Shown here piece by piece: positions 1 to 10,016 of a stretch of DNA of 38,472 bases. The position numbers and the translations under genes were made by a program. The DNA is taken from positions 82,735 through 121,206 of the forward strand of contig KN805453.1 of the NCBI GenBank assembly GCA_000818945.1, given 5' to 3'. The notes under the pieces are model-generated. The model saw nothing but the letters and a program-made list of their open reading frames with translations. It searched no databases and was not told the DNA's origin. The DNA comes from Schizochytrium sp. CCTCC M209059 (taxonomy: Eukaryota; Sar; Bigyra; Thraustochytrida; Thraustochytriidae). Positions within the stretch are counted from its first letter, which is position 1. Every line of letters starts with the position of its first letter.

Positions 1-775
1 GGGGGGGCGTGGGGGTTGGGGATGGAAAGTCGATTAGAAAAAGGCGTGTGAGAATGTGGCTTCGTTCTGCTTTTTTTTTTTAATGCGTTTCTTTCCTTTC
101 TCGTTCTTAGCGCGATGTGCGCCAAGCCTGTTCCGATGATTTCTGAAACTTCTCGGGGTGTGCTTTTTCGTGCTCTTCGAGCTTGTATAACACGCCTGTT
201 CAGTTCGATCGTCGCCGACAGAATTTCCCAACAGATTGAGTGTATCCATTGCATCCGTACGTTTCAGACGTCGCTCCGTCGGTTAGTCTTTCACTCTGTC
301 GTCGTCCCTCTCACGAGCAGCCCGAACGGCAGCACGAGTAGCAACAGCGTCACCATCATCATCATGATCTGCTTTCGCGACCTTCTCATCTTGTGTGCAC
401 GTGCGCGCGCACGCGCGCGAGCACGCGCTCTCATCGCGCGCTGGACGCGGACGTACCGGTGAGGACCACGCACACGCCCACGGCCACGAGGGCGCCCTTG
501 TTCGTCAGGTTACGAAAGGGCAGGAACATCCTTGTGAGCAGCGACGGCGCAGCTGCTCTTTGGTTTGCAGGTCTAGCTAGCTAGCAAGCAACATAGCGAT
601 TACTGTGAACCCGAAAATGGGTTGCGCCCGTGGTATGACATGGCCAACAGCGACTGCGAGCTCTAACGAGGAAAAGGCTCGAGTACTTGAGCAAATCCAG
701 CTAGCCGGCAAGTACGGAGAGCAGAGCGCTCACGTTGGTGTCACGCTTTAGATTGCGCGTAATGCCATCAGCAAA
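1..775. other. Left-edge stretch without a supported gene
   Basis: No reading frame here resembles a known protein, and the open frames are short and low in complexity. There is an alternating purine-pyrimidine tract rich in GTGC and GCGC steps around 392-430, and a CATCAT run near 352-366. The stretch may hold untranslated sequence of a gene off the left edge or regulatory DNA for the gene at 1169. Confidence 0.5.
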
Positions 776-783
776 TATAAAAG
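776..783 (+). promoter_or_regulatory. Possible TATA box upstream of D2HGDH
   Basis: The sequence TATAAAAG, followed by GC, matches a canonical TATA box and points towards the gene starting at 1169. It lies about 390 nt before that start, so using it would imply a 5' leader of roughly 360 nt or a leader intron. This is a motif match only, with no transcript evidence. Confidence 0.25.
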
Positions 784-1168
784 GCAAACCATACTCAATT
801 CGGATGGATGATGATGATGTTTTCTTCGGGACAGGATACAATTCTTGCTCGAGACGGACGGACGCCTGGCGCCGAACGACGGGGACAGGAAGACCACATT
901 GGCTGTCTGTCATCAGCCTCGCATCGCGACTCGCACCGCGGACGAACACCGCAAAAGTACGACTCGAAACGAGCCTTCGCGGCAAAGCTTGCGACTGCGC
1001 AAATCGTGTTTGCTGGTGATCCAGGCTAAAGGTGTAAAACCGGAATTTCCAAGCGAACAGGACGCGCATAGGTGGTCCGGTCCGGTCGTGCCGCGCCATT
1101 TCGAGCGAGCAAACAGGAAAAGCGGGTCACCAAGAGCAGCCCGAGGAGCAGGGAGGAGGAGGAGGAGG

Positions 1169-2647
1169 ATGTGGAGCACGGCGGCGCGATGCAGCGCAGT
1201 GCGGACGGCACCGCGGCGCGGACTCGCGACGCTGACGTCGAGCGAGCTGGAAAAGGACTTTGCCGCCATGCTCCCGGAGGTGGCCCTCCAGCGAGACCCA
1301 AGCACCGTGGAGGGCCACCGCGTAGACTGGCTCAAACAGTTCGAGGGCCCCGTGCTTGACAACGACCGCACGCCCAAGTTTGTGCTGAGACCTGGATCCA
1401 CAGAGGAGGTCTCGGAGATCCTCAAGTACTGCCACAAGCACGAGGTACCCGTTGTGCCTCAGGGTGGAAACACGGGCCTCGTGGGCGGAAGCGTGCCCAA
1501 ACGCGGCGACGAGGTCGTTCTCAACCTTGCGCGCATGAACAAAGTTCTCGACTTTGACGATGTTGGCGGCGTCATCTCCTGCCAGGCCGGTTGCATCTTG
1601 GCCGACCTCGAATCGTATGCATCAGCCCGAGGATACCTGATGCCGCTCGACTTGGGCGCCTCGGGGAGCTGCCAGATTGGCGGCAACCTTGCCACCAATG
1701 CGGGTGGGATCCGCCTCGTACGTTACGGCTCGCTTCGATCCAACGTGCTTGGTCTCGAGGCCGTTTTGGCAGATGGCACGGTGCTCGACATGATGAACAC
1801 GCTGCGCAAGGACAACACGGGCTATGACCTCAAGCAGCTCCTCGTAGGATCCGAGGGAACCTTGGGCGTCATCACGGGCGCCGCAATTATTACGCCTCCC
1901 AGGCCCGTTGCTCGCCAGGTTGCGCTGCTCGCCCTCGACAGCTTTGACGAAGTTCTCTCGACGCTGCAAAAGGCGCGCTCGTGCCTCGGTGAGGTCCTCT
2001 CGGCCGCCGAGTTTTGGGATAGCCCGAGTCTGAACATGCTTTTGGATACCATGCCGGAAGTCGTCTCGTCGCGGCCCATTGAAGGAGATCATCCTTTTTA
2101 TCTTCTCATTGAGGCTGCTGGCAGCGACGCAGAGCACGACATGGCCAAGCTCGAGCGCTTCCTCGATGGTTTTGAGCATGGCGTGCTGGCCATGGATGAG
2201 TCCCAGGTCGCCTCGCTTTGGAGCATTCGCGAGAACCTTCCTGTCGCTCTGCAGCACCGAGGGGGTCGCACTTACAAGTATGATGTGTCGATTCCGAGCT
2301 CGCTCTTTGACGAGCTGACCAATCTTATTCGCAAACGCGTTGCCTCCGTTTCCGAAGACGCCTTTGTGATGCAGTATGGCCACATTGGCGATGGCAATGT
2401 GCACGTCAACGGCTGGAGCCCGGCCTTTGACCAAGACGTGCTCGATGCCCTCGAGGACGAACTGTACGCGTTTCTGACCAAGCACCGCGGCAGTATTAGT
2501 GCTGAGCACGGCATCGGTGTGCTCAAGGCAAAAAAGATGCACATTAGTAACACGGAGAGCTCTCTGGCCCTTATGCGCAGTATCAAGAACCTGCTCGATC
2601 CCAAGAATATCTTGAACCCAGGCAAGGTTCTTCCAGAGCAGGCTTAA
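1169..2647 (+). CDS. D2HGDH: D-2-hydroxyglutarate dehydrogenase, mitochondrial (FAD-linked)
   Basis: The 492-residue protein belongs to the FAD-binding oxidase/transferase type 4 family, which includes D-2-hydroxyglutarate and D-lactate dehydrogenases. It would oxidise D-2-hydroxyglutarate to 2-oxoglutarate in the mitochondrial matrix and pass electrons to ETF. The first ~25 residues are rich in Arg, Ala and Ser without acids, as in a mitochondrial presequence. The FAD-binding PCMH domain spans about residues 70-250 and contains PQGGNTGLVGGSVP, GASGSCQIGGNLATNAGG and RKDNTGYDLKQL, which match animal D2HGDH closely. The C-terminal domain has GHIGDGNVH and SAEHGIG, expected metal and substrate ligands. 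Human D2HGDH is about 520 residues, so this is full length. The frame is open upstream, but the ATG at 1169 has G at -3 and begins the presequence, so I chose it. D-lactate dehydrogenase is the alternative and fits less well. Confidence 0.9.
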   Translation: MWSTAARCSAVRTAPRRGLATLTSSELEKDFAAMLPEVALQRDPSTVEGHRVDWLKQFEGPVLDNDRTPKFVLRPGSTEEVSEILKYCHKHEVPVVPQGGNTGLVGGSVPKRGDEVVLNLARMNKVLDFDDVGGVISCQAGCILADLESYASARGYLMPLDLGASGSCQIGGNLATNAGGIRLVRYGSLRSNVLGLEAVLADGTVLDMMNTLRKDNTGYDLKQLLVGSEGTLGVITGAAIITPPRPVARQVALLALDSFDEVLSTLQKARSCLGEVLSAAEFWDSPSLNMLLDTMPEVVSSRPIEGDHPFYLLIEAAGSDAEHDMAKLERFLDGFEHGVLAMDESQVASLWSIRENLPVALQHRGGRTYKYDVSIPSSLFDELTNLIRKRVASVSEDAFVMQYGHIGDGNVHVNGWSPAFDQDVLDALEDELYAFLTKHRGSISAEHGIGVLKAKKMHISNTESSLALMRSIKNLLDPKNILNPGKVLPEQA

Positions 2648-3486
2648 GAGGGGGCGGAGAGACAAGAAAGTCAATGCTAGCTTCTAACTTATAGGTCAAC
2701 TACGGTTCTTTCCCAGTCTCTATTTTCCCCTTTTTCTTTGAGGCGGCCTCACTAATGAATTCGTCCCTTTTTTCTGTTTTTTTTTTTTTTTAACTGGCTG
2801 TGCGTCGAGAAGGCCGGAGGGGTCCGTTGAGAATGCCAGGGCCACGCCACCGCTGCCGTCCGGACGCCATCCCTCAGACTGCCGAGAGCGTCCGAGCCCC
2901 GTTCCTCACTCAGTCGGTCTCAGACGTGTTGCTGTGCTGTGTTGTCAACATCAGTCCAGTGCAGCGCTAAGCAAGACCATAGGGCCCACGCAGCGCAGTT
3001 TTTGCTCGCGAGCATGAAACGACACTCTGACCCTCGGCGGCTCCCGTCTGCCAGTGTCGTGTGTCCGCCGCAGCTTGCTCATTATGGTGCCGCCTCAGCT
3101 TTAACTCGCCATGCAAAGCTTCCAGGAATCGCGCTGTGGTTCATGGTGGGTGAAGAAAAACGAACATTTTTGCTCTCCAAAGCTGAGTTGGAACGAGGCT
3201 TCTGGATCTCACATCGGAACGCTATGGTCACATACAGAAATGGGGGCTCAACGAACAAACTGTAGCATGTGGTAAAAGAGTCTTGGCGTTGAACTCTAGA
3301 CTCGCCGCGCCTGATCATGATGACGTCGCCTTGTCGAGCGCTCTCATTTTGCCAGTAACTCGAGTGGCGGAGCGCAATTCCCAAGGTGGCAAGATAATTC
3401 GGAGGCAAGTGGAGCGGCCTTGAAGGCCGCGCGCTCGCAAGTACCATCCGAGCTCCGGCGCGCAGGACGGGGAGCCGGGTTCGACA
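2648..3486. other. Intergenic: D2HGDH 3' region and K+ channel 5' region
   Basis: This stretch holds the 3' region of the upstream gene, a T-run around 2777-2791, and then the leader of the next gene. Both flanking genes are on the plus strand. The open frames inside have no recognisable domain. I see no RNA gene or mobile element. Confidence 0.5.
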
Positions 3487-5685
3487 ATGCCTACGCAGGT
3501 TGCGCCCGCGGGCGATGCCGCAGGACATGGTCTTCTGGACGGAGGGTCAGGCATGCCGAGTGGGCGATCCTCGCGGGCAAAGTACCTCGCGAAAAGCATT
3601 CGTGGCCCTCAGGATGTCAATGGCGAGCACGCCTTTATTATCCACCCCGAGAGCGCATTTTCGTTGTATTGGAGCCTTCTCATGAGCTTTCTCATTTTCT
3701 ACGCGACCCTAATGGTTCCCGTGCGCATCAGCTTTGACATTGGCACAAGCAAGACGTCACCAGCGCTGTGGATTGACCTCTTTGTCGATGTACTTTTCGC
3801 TATTGACATGTACATTCAAACGCGCACAGCGATCAAGAAACCAGGCAACCTTGACGAGTACGAATTCCGTCGAGCCGTCATTTTGCGCAGGTATCTACGC
3901 ACCTGGTTCATCGTGGACCTTGTCGCAGCGGTTCCGTTCGACCTGGTCTTTGTCTTTGGCAAGGACATTAAGGCCGAAGAAGCGAACCTCTTGTTTACCA
4001 AGCTGCTCAAAGCGCTTCGCTTCATGCGCGTTGCCAAGCTCATCAAGGTGAGCAAGTTGCGTCAGCTCGTCAGTGGTATGGAGGACCGTCTCGGCATCTT
4101 TGACATTAATCCAGGCATTCGACGCCTGGCCGAGACGGCTGTTCTGACCTTTGTGGTATCACACTTGACAGCATGCCTATGGTACTTTGTGTCGTCGACT
4201 GCGCGGGAAGCCAACGAGGGTTCGTGGATCGAAAGCTACCAGGACGACTACGGAGCACAAGACAATGGGTCCTTGTACCTGACCTCGCTCTACTGGAGTG
4301 TCAGCACGCTGACCTCGGTTGGATTTGGCGATATCAAACCGGCCAATAACGCAGAGCGATTTGTCGCCACATTGGCTTGTTGGGCGGGGGCCACCGTTTT
4401 TGGCTACGTGATTGGCCAGATGAGCTCCATGGTCGCCGACCTAAATCAGATCAGTTTTCAATACCACCGGAAAATGGACTCCATCAACGCTTATCTCAAG
4501 TACCGCAAGGTCCCGCCGCAGTTGCAAAAACGCATTCGGCGGTTCTTTCGCTACTATATTGGGCGCAAGATGCTCTTTGACGAGTCGCAGATTCTCAACG
4601 AGCTCACGCACGGCCTCAAGGTGGAGCTGAGCATGTTCCTCACCAAGGACGTGCTCCGGAACATTCACATTTTCAAGGACATTAAGAACCCGTCCTTCAT
4701 GTCGGCCATTGTTACGATGCTCAAGCCCTTTTCCGCGGCACCGGGAGACTTTGTTATTCGTGAGGGTGACCTCGCGTTGGAAATGTATCTCATCGTTCGC
4801 GGGACGGTTGAAGTCCTGGCCAGCAATGGACTCGTCTACACACGTCTCTCGCAGGGAAGCCACTTTGGCGAAATTACCTATCTGGACTCGGATGTTGAGG
4901 AGCGCCGCGCCGCTTCTGTGCGAGCCTTGACATACTGCGACCTCTTTTCCTTTTCTAAGAGCGACGTCGCAGAGGTTTCGCGCAACTTTCCTGAGGTCCT
5001 GAAAATGATGCATGAGATCACAGAGCGTCGCAAGACGATCGCGAAGAACTTGCGCACCCAGCGCAAGGCTCGAAAGGTCACGACGGGAAGCAAGGAGAAT
5101 CACTTTCATATGATTCCGGACAATCCAACAGGAAGTATACCCACGGCACGCCCCCCGGAGACGCCCGAGTCCCAGCAAGAGACGGCGCGTGTAACTAGAC
5201 GCCGAGCTTCGATTGGAGCAATGCCTACCGTCCCGAGTATTGACATTGGATCTGTCAGTCGAACCTCGTCCATGACTGGAGACACTGTCGCTCAAATTGC
5301 ACCCTTGCTTCGTCTCAATTCGCCCGAACCTCTGTCACCGTCGACATCTTCAGTTGGGGCAACGAATGCGCCTCTATCCCCTGGCATCATGACCCTAGAT
5401 AACACGGGGTCAGTTGGCTCGTATGGTTCGTACGTGGCCGCGGTGCAGAATGATGCAAGCTACCCAGCAAACAGTGTGCAATTTGCCACCTTTTCAAGTT
5501 CCCATGGGGAATCCTCGCTGGCGTCTGACATATCTGCGCTCAAGTCACTGCTGACAGCTCAGGCGAAGGAACTCGCGACGCTTACCGAAGCAATCAATAC
5601 TCGCGCAATGGAGGACGAAAAGAGTAACGGTCGTGCGAGCCCGAATGATGCAGACAAGAGCGTTGATGGTACTATGAGTGGATAG
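3487..5685 (+). CDS. Voltage-gated K+ channel with cyclic nucleotide-binding domain (EAG/HCN superfamily)
   Basis: The 732-residue protein has the complete plan of the EAG/HCN/CNG superfamily. The segments are S1 (about residues 56-80), S2 (94-113), S3 (139-158), S4 (168-195), S5 (212-236), pore helix and filter (263-285) and S6 (292-318). A C-linker follows at 319-398 and a cyclic nucleotide-binding domain at about 399-505. S4 carries spaced basic residues (KALRFMRVAKLIKVSKL). The filter reads TSVGFGD; the GFG form is typical of EAG/ERG channels and points to K+ selectivity. The phosphate-binding cassette reads FGEITYLDS followed by ERRAASVRA, keeping the Glu and Arg needed for cNMP contact. 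There is no N-terminal PAS domain, unlike animal EAG. The C-terminal 200 residues are Ser/Thr/Pro-rich and probably disordered, with a short helical end. The start ATG has A at -3. Location is expected to be the plasma or ciliary membrane; the true ligand and gating polarity cannot be read from sequence. Confidence 0.9.
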   Translation: MPTQVAPAGDAAGHGLLDGGSGMPSGRSSRAKYLAKSIRGPQDVNGEHAFIIHPESAFSLYWSLLMSFLIFYATLMVPVRISFDIGTSKTSPALWIDLFVDVLFAIDMYIQTRTAIKKPGNLDEYEFRRAVILRRYLRTWFIVDLVAAVPFDLVFVFGKDIKAEEANLLFTKLLKALRFMRVAKLIKVSKLRQLVSGMEDRLGIFDINPGIRRLAETAVLTFVVSHLTACLWYFVSSTAREANEGSWIESYQDDYGAQDNGSLYLTSLYWSVSTLTSVGFGDIKPANNAERFVATLACWAGATVFGYVIGQMSSMVADLNQISFQYHRKMDSINAYLKYRKVPPQLQKRIRRFFRYYIGRKMLFDESQILNELTHGLKVELSMFLTKDVLRNIHIFKDIKNPSFMSAIVTMLKPFSAAPGDFVIREGDLALEMYLIVRGTVEVLASNGLVYTRLSQGSHFGEITYLDSDVEERRAASVRALTYCDLFSFSKSDVAEVSRNFPEVLKMMHEITERRKTIAKNLRTQRKARKVTTGSKENHFHMIPDNPTGSIPTARPPETPESQQETARVTRRRASIGAMPTVPSIDIGSVSRTSSMTGDTVAQIAPLLRLNSPEPLSPSTSSVGATNAPLSPGIMTLDNTGSVGSYGSYVAAVQNDASYPANSVQFATFSSSHGESSLASDISALKSLLTAQAKELATLTEAINTRAMEDEKSNGRASPNDADKSVDGTMSG

Positions 5686-5992
5686 ATGTACTGCTTGGAA
5701 AAACGGAAGCATTCACTTCGGAAACGGGAGAACGAATGCAAGAAATGATGAATGATGATAAAGGATAAGGATGACATGGAACTGGATGGGAAGCAAGTAC
5801 GCAAGACAAGAGGTTTCTTCTACATGTGATCGGATGCTACCCACCCACACACATTATACAATTAATTATAGCAAGCTGCATGAAGGTAGTACGAAAAAAC
5901 GTTGATTTCGCTTTCGATGGTGGCCTAGGATGAGTGTGTGTAGATCACGTATCTGAGCTAAACATCGCCACAAATTGTCTGTATTTCTATTT
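5686..5992. other. Convergent 3' intergenic region
   Basis: This is the shared 3' side of the K+ channel gene (+) and the dynein-2 light intermediate chain gene (-). It is AT-richer than its surroundings and holds only probable untranslated and polyadenylation sequence. I see no further gene. Confidence 0.5.
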
Positions 5993-7321
5993 TTACGCCT
6001 TGATGTCTTTGGAACGACGCGAGCGCGTTGAAGCAGCAGCAGTAGCAGCAGCAGGCTTTGTGGCAGAAGATGCTGTCCTTGCGCGATAACGCTGAAGCTC
6101 TTTGTCTTTTAGCTGTCGATGCGCGTCGACAACGGCTTCTGGCTCAAGATCAAGCGCCTCGTCTTGGTCTTCATCGCGGTCGTCGCTGGCGCCGGTTTCG
6201 ATATCCTCTGCCTCGAGATCCTTGGTCTCCCGCGTGCTTGAGCGCGCGCGCGGAAAATAGTCGTGCAGGAGGTCGCGCCAAGCGGCCTCGACGGTGGCTT
6301 GCGGAGCATCATCAGCGACGCCGGGGGGAAGTCCGATTTTACTTTGCGAATCGCGACCAGGAGCAATGACAATTGGCTTGGCAGGGTCCACATAGAGGGA
6401 ACGTTTTTTCTCTGTGGCAAAGGCATAGTGGTTGAGAATGGCACGATAATAGTTGAGTGTGGTTTTGTCCCTTTTGCTGATGAAGATGAGACCCGCGCGA
6501 TGGACGCATGCAGCATACCGAAGAGCTTGAGCCAGAGCTTTGCGCTTGAGTCCATCCTCGTTTTCGAAGCGGTCGTGTTTGGATCCCACGAGCATGATGG
6601 GTACGCGGCGGCTACGCTTTCTGATGGCGGCCATCCACTTAGTAGCTTCATCAAAGGCTTCTTCGGGGGCGGAGAGGTCTACACAGACGACGACGAGACC
6701 TGGCTCTTTTTGCGCAAGCACAATGGATGCGAGATCGAGAAGTTTGTCGCCGCCACCAAGCTCCCAGATTTGGCAAAGGTCCTTGCGCTCACCGGATGTA
6801 TTTGAGCGTCGCCCGTATGTATATTCGAGAGCGACGGTGGGCTTTGGTTTCTCGTCTGCTTTGCCTGGAGTAAGAAACTGAGCAATGAGGGAGCTCTTGC
6901 CAGCCTCACGGGGGCCGACAAAGAGCATCCAAGAGGTTCGTGGCGTAATTTCGCTCATATTGACCAGCAAGTCTGTGAGTTTATGAGTACTATTTGTTGC
7001 GTCGTTCTTGTTGTCGTCGTCGCCGTCGCCGTTGTTGTTCTTCTCCTGGGCTTGGTCATGAGGCTCACTTTCAGGTTTCGCTGATGTCGTTGTTTCCTCT
7101 TTTCCCTCGATAGCATTGTCCTGCACCTTTTCCTCGTCCCTGGGCGCACTAGGCCCATTAAGTGTGTTGTTTGCATCTGGGGCCTTGGTCTTGGGCTCTT
7201 CATTCGCCGTTGTAGTTGCCTTTGCAAGCTGTGCTTCCAGGCGCTCGATATGAGCAAAGATGTCCGGCGTCTTATGCTTGCCACCGCTGCTGTTGCCACT
7301 GATGCTGGCGTCGCGCGCCAT
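5993..7321 (-). CDS. DYNC2LI1: Cytoplasmic dynein 2 light intermediate chain (intraflagellar transport)
   Basis: The 442-residue protein matches the dynein-2 light intermediate chain, which stabilises the dynein-2 heavy chain for retrograde intraflagellar transport. A GTPase-like fold begins near residue 130. Its P-loop is GPREAGKSS at about 136-144. It continues with PTVALEYTYGRR and CQIWELGGG at about 161-191, both characteristic of D2LIC rather than dynein-1 LIC. The conserved GSKHDRFENEDGLKRKA stretch follows. The N-terminal 115 residues (charged, Glu/Asn/Asp-rich) and the C-terminal tail (acidic, then Ala/Ser/Arg-rich) are low complexity and make it longer than the ~350-residue animal protein. 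Its presence implies a flagellated stage such as a zoospore. The ATG at 7321 is the first Met of the frame. ALAS lies upstream on the same strand. Confidence 0.88.
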   Translation of the reverse strand: MARDASISGNSSGGKHKTPDIFAHIERLEAQLAKATTTANEEPKTKAPDANNTLNGPSAPRDEEKVQDNAIEGKEETTTSAKPESEPHDQAQEKNNNGDGDDDNKNDATNSTHKLTDLLVNMSEITPRTSWMLFVGPREAGKSSLIAQFLTPGKADEKPKPTVALEYTYGRRSNTSGERKDLCQIWELGGGDKLLDLASIVLAQKEPGLVVVCVDLSAPEEAFDEATKWMAAIRKRSRRVPIMLVGSKHDRFENEDGLKRKALAQALRYAACVHRAGLIFISKRDKTTLNYYRAILNHYAFATEKKRSLYVDPAKPIVIAPGRDSQSKIGLPPGVADDAPQATVEAAWRDLLHDYFPRARSSTRETKDLEAEDIETGASDDRDEDQDEALDLEPEAVVDAHRQLKDKELQRYRARTASSATKPAAATAAASTRSRRSKDIKA

Positions 7322-7892
7322 TGTTTGCGCAGAGAATGATTACGCGCGCGCGTGGAAGGTGCAATCTGGTGCTTTTGCGCGCGCGCGCTCACTGCAAGCT
7401 ATATTGTTGCGCGCGCGGGTGGCCGCGCTTCGGACGACTCCGAGCAAAAGTGTCCGTTCGGCCATTTTTATCATTCCAAGAAAAGAATTTGTTTTTCTCT
7501 TTGAGAAAAAGAATTGGTCTAATAGGTTGAGCTGGACTCCTTACGAGTTTACGTACGAGTTTGTCAAGAAGTGGCAGAAGTTGTTCTACGTACATTGCGA
7601 GGAGCGAGCACGAGCAAAATTCTCTCTCTCTCTCTCATGTTCCAACGCACGTATACATGATCTTTGAGTGAAGAGTTTGATGAGGATTTGATCAAAGAGG
7701 AAGTCGATAACCATCACAAGCTAAGCCCAAGAATAAAATGCCCAAGAAAAGAAGACGAAAAGAGGAAAGGCGCGCATTGCGCGGACATGACATTATGCTC
7801 GAATCGAGCTGAGTTGAGTTGACTTGAAGTGTGCTCCCGGAAAGAGAGCTGTAAATTAAAAAGAGGGTGGTAGGGTGTCGAGAAGGTTTTGT
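7322..7892. other. Intergenic between ALAS 3' end and DYNC2LI1 5' end
   Basis: This is the promoter side of DYNC2LI1 and the 3' side of ALAS, both on the minus strand. It has GCGC-rich tracts near 7343-7420 and a CT dinucleotide run near 7621-7637. The open frames look like chance and I see no RNA gene. Confidence 0.5.
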
Positions 7893-9575
7893 TTAGGCCG
7901 CAGCAGAGGCGACCTGGTCCTCGGGGAGAACGCCAAGCTCGGGGTTCTCGGCGAAGAAGTCGTAGCAAGAGGCCGCGCCGACGGAGAGATCATCGAGGGG
8001 AAGGTCGAGAGTACCGTCGGCGGCAGGCTCGTTGAGGTTGGCAGGCATCTGGGCACGGGGCAGGTCGAGCTCATCCCAAATCTGGTTGAGCGCGAAAATG
8101 AGATGGTCCATCATCTCCGGGGTGTGAACAGGGGCCGGGGTGATGCGGAGACGCTCCGTGCCGCGGGGTACCGTGGGGTAGTTGATGGGCTGGAGGTAGA
8201 TGCCGTACTCGTTGAGAAGTTTATCGGTGACCTGCTTGACCTTGATGGAGTCACCGACAAGGACAGGAGTTACATGAGAGACGGTGGGGAGCATGGGAAA
8301 GCCGTTTGCGCGAAGACGCGCCTGGAACATGCGCGCGTTCTTATGCATGGCGACGCGCTCGTCGTTGGACTCGCGGAGGTGGCGGATCGACGTGAGAGCC
8401 GCAGCCGCGACGGGGGGAGGGATGGCTGTGGTAAAAATGAAGCCCGGGCACACGGAGCGCATGGCATCAATGAAGGAGGCCGAGCCGGTGACGTAGCCAC
8501 CAACGACACCAAAGGCCTTGCCCAGGGTGCCTGAGATGATGTCGATGCCGTCCTCGACGCCATCACGCTGGGCGACACCTCCGCCTTGATTGCCGTACAT
8601 GCCCACAGCGTGAACCTCGTCGTTAAAGGTGAGCGCGTTGTAGCGCTTGGCCAGGTAGGCGATGTCGCTAATGGGCGCGACTGTGCCCTCCATGGAGTTT
8701 ACGCTCTCGAAAGCAATGACCTTGTTCTTTTCGTACGGAAGCTCGCGAAGCAGGGACTCGAGGTGATCGAGATCATTGTGACGGTAGATCTTGCGGGCCC
8801 AGGTTCCGTTGCGAATGCCCTGGATCATGCTTGCGTGGTTGAACTGGTCCGAAAGAAGAATCGAATCCGGAAGCATCTTGGACATGGTGGTGAGCGTAGT
8901 CTCGTTGGCCACGAAGCAGCTCGAGAAGACGAGGGCGGCCTCCTTGTTGTGAAGAGCGGCGAGCTCCTCCTCAAGCAGGACGTGGTAGTGGTTGGTGCCG
9001 CTGATGTTGCGGGTACCGCCGGCGCCGGCGCCGGTTTCGCGCGCGGCCTTGACCATGGCCTCGACGACCTTGGGGTTTTGGCCCATGGCCAGGTAGTCAT
9101 TGGAGCACCATCCGGTGATGGTCATGGGTTCGCCAGTCTTGGCGTTGTGGCAGGTGGCCACGGGGAATTGTCCGGCCTTGCGCTCGAGGTCGGCAAAGAC
9201 GCGGTAGCGTCCTTCGCGCTTGACCTTTTCAACCTCACCAGCGAAGAGGGCGTTGTAGCGCTGCTGGGGCTCGACCTTGGCGGGGGCGGGGGCGGGGGCG
9301 GCAGCAACAGCAGGCTTGGCCTCGGGAACGGCGTGCTTGCTGCATGCCTGGCTCACGGCCTGGGCCGACTTGCAGGGGCATCCCTCGCAGGGCTGGGCGG
9401 GCGCCTGCATCGTGGCGGCCTCGGGGCCGACCTCGGTGCCCATGACCTTGGCCATGTGGGGGCAGAGCGAGGCGGCGCCACGCATGACATCCTGGTTCTT
9501 GATGGTCTTATCGCTAAGTGCGCCGCTCTTGATGAACGGGCACTTGGTGATCACCTGCGAGGCTGCGCGCTGCAT
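7893..9575 (-). CDS. ALAS: 5-aminolevulinate synthase, mitochondrial
   Basis: The 560-residue PLP enzyme condenses glycine and succinyl-CoA to 5-aminolevulinate, the first step of haem synthesis by the C4 (Shemin) route in mitochondria. The catalytic core starts near residue 105 and contains WCSNDYLAMGQ, GAGAGGTRNISGT, FNDEVHAVGMYG and SGTLGKAFGVVGGY, where Lys353 is the expected PLP lysine. The core matches animal and alpha-proteobacterial ALAS rather than its relatives KBL or serine palmitoyltransferase. The N-terminal region has three Cys-Pro motifs at about residues 12-13, 38-39 and 66-67. They resemble the haem-regulatory motifs of animal ALAS presequences, so haem feedback on import or stability is plausible. 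A Pro/Ala-rich linker precedes the core. The C-terminus is extended and acidic. The gene is complete and its start is the first Met of the frame. Confidence 0.95.
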   Translation of the reverse strand: MQRAASQVITKCPFIKSGALSDKTIKNQDVMRGAASLCPHMAKVMGTEVGPEAATMQAPAQPCEGCPCKSAQAVSQACSKHAVPEAKPAVAAAPAPAPAKVEPQQRYNALFAGEVEKVKREGRYRVFADLERKAGQFPVATCHNAKTGEPMTITGWCSNDYLAMGQNPKVVEAMVKAARETGAGAGGTRNISGTNHYHVLLEEELAALHNKEAALVFSSCFVANETTLTTMSKMLPDSILLSDQFNHASMIQGIRNGTWARKIYRHNDLDHLESLLRELPYEKNKVIAFESVNSMEGTVAPISDIAYLAKRYNALTFNDEVHAVGMYGNQGGGVAQRDGVEDGIDIISGTLGKAFGVVGGYVTGSASFIDAMRSVCPGFIFTTAIPPPVAAAALTSIRHLRESNDERVAMHKNARMFQARLRANGFPMLPTVSHVTPVLVGDSIKVKQVTDKLLNEYGIYLQPINYPTVPRGTERLRITPAPVHTPEMMDHLIFALNQIWDELDLPRAQMPANLNEPAADGTLDLPLDDLSVGAASCYDFFAENPELGVLPEDQVASAAA

Positions 9576-9850
9576 CTTGACGTGCTCGGCTTAACTCGGT
9601 ACGCTTCGCTTCGCGACGAGCGTGTAAATGAACAAATGGACGGACGCAAGGTCGGAGGTCGCCGAGGCTGGCTTGCTTGCTTGCCTGCTTGCTTGCGCGT
9701 CTGCTGCGTGCAGGCCGGCACTGCGAGCTCGCGTGCGTGCTCGCGTGCGTGCGTGCGGGCGGGCTCGGGGTCTGCTACCGCTCGGGTCGGCGCGAGGAGG
9801 TCGAGTCGAGGCGGGCGATAGCGGACTGGCCGGCGCAGTGCTGCGCTGCG

Positions 9851-9926
9851 CCTTCCCCTCCTTCCTCCCTTCCCTCCTTCCCTCCTCTCTCCCTCTCTGT
9901 CTCCCTCTCCCTCTCTCTCTCTCTCT
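9851..9926 (+). repeat. Polypyrimidine (CT-rich) tract
   Basis: About 76 bases consist almost entirely of C and T, ending in a CT dinucleotide run, with a single G at 9899. It lies roughly 280-350 nt upstream of the ALAS start. Such tracts recur near gene starts in this window (for example 19083-19112). A promoter role is possible but unproven. Confidence 0.7.
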
Positions 9927-10016
9927 GCGTCTCGTTGCCCCCTGCCTGCTTCAGTGTTCGCGCATGGCGGCGCCACAAAGTCGGAGCCGGTGGGCCGCAC
10001 TTGCAGCGGCGGCGCG

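Noticed and set aside
3082..3528. Minus-strand frame of about 148 codons before the K+ channel
   Set aside because: It overlaps the channel start on the other strand, has biased composition and no recognisable domain.
8586..9821. Long plus-strand open frame opposite ALAS
   Set aside because: It mirrors GC-rich ALAS codons, is Gly/Val/Ala-rich and matches no family.
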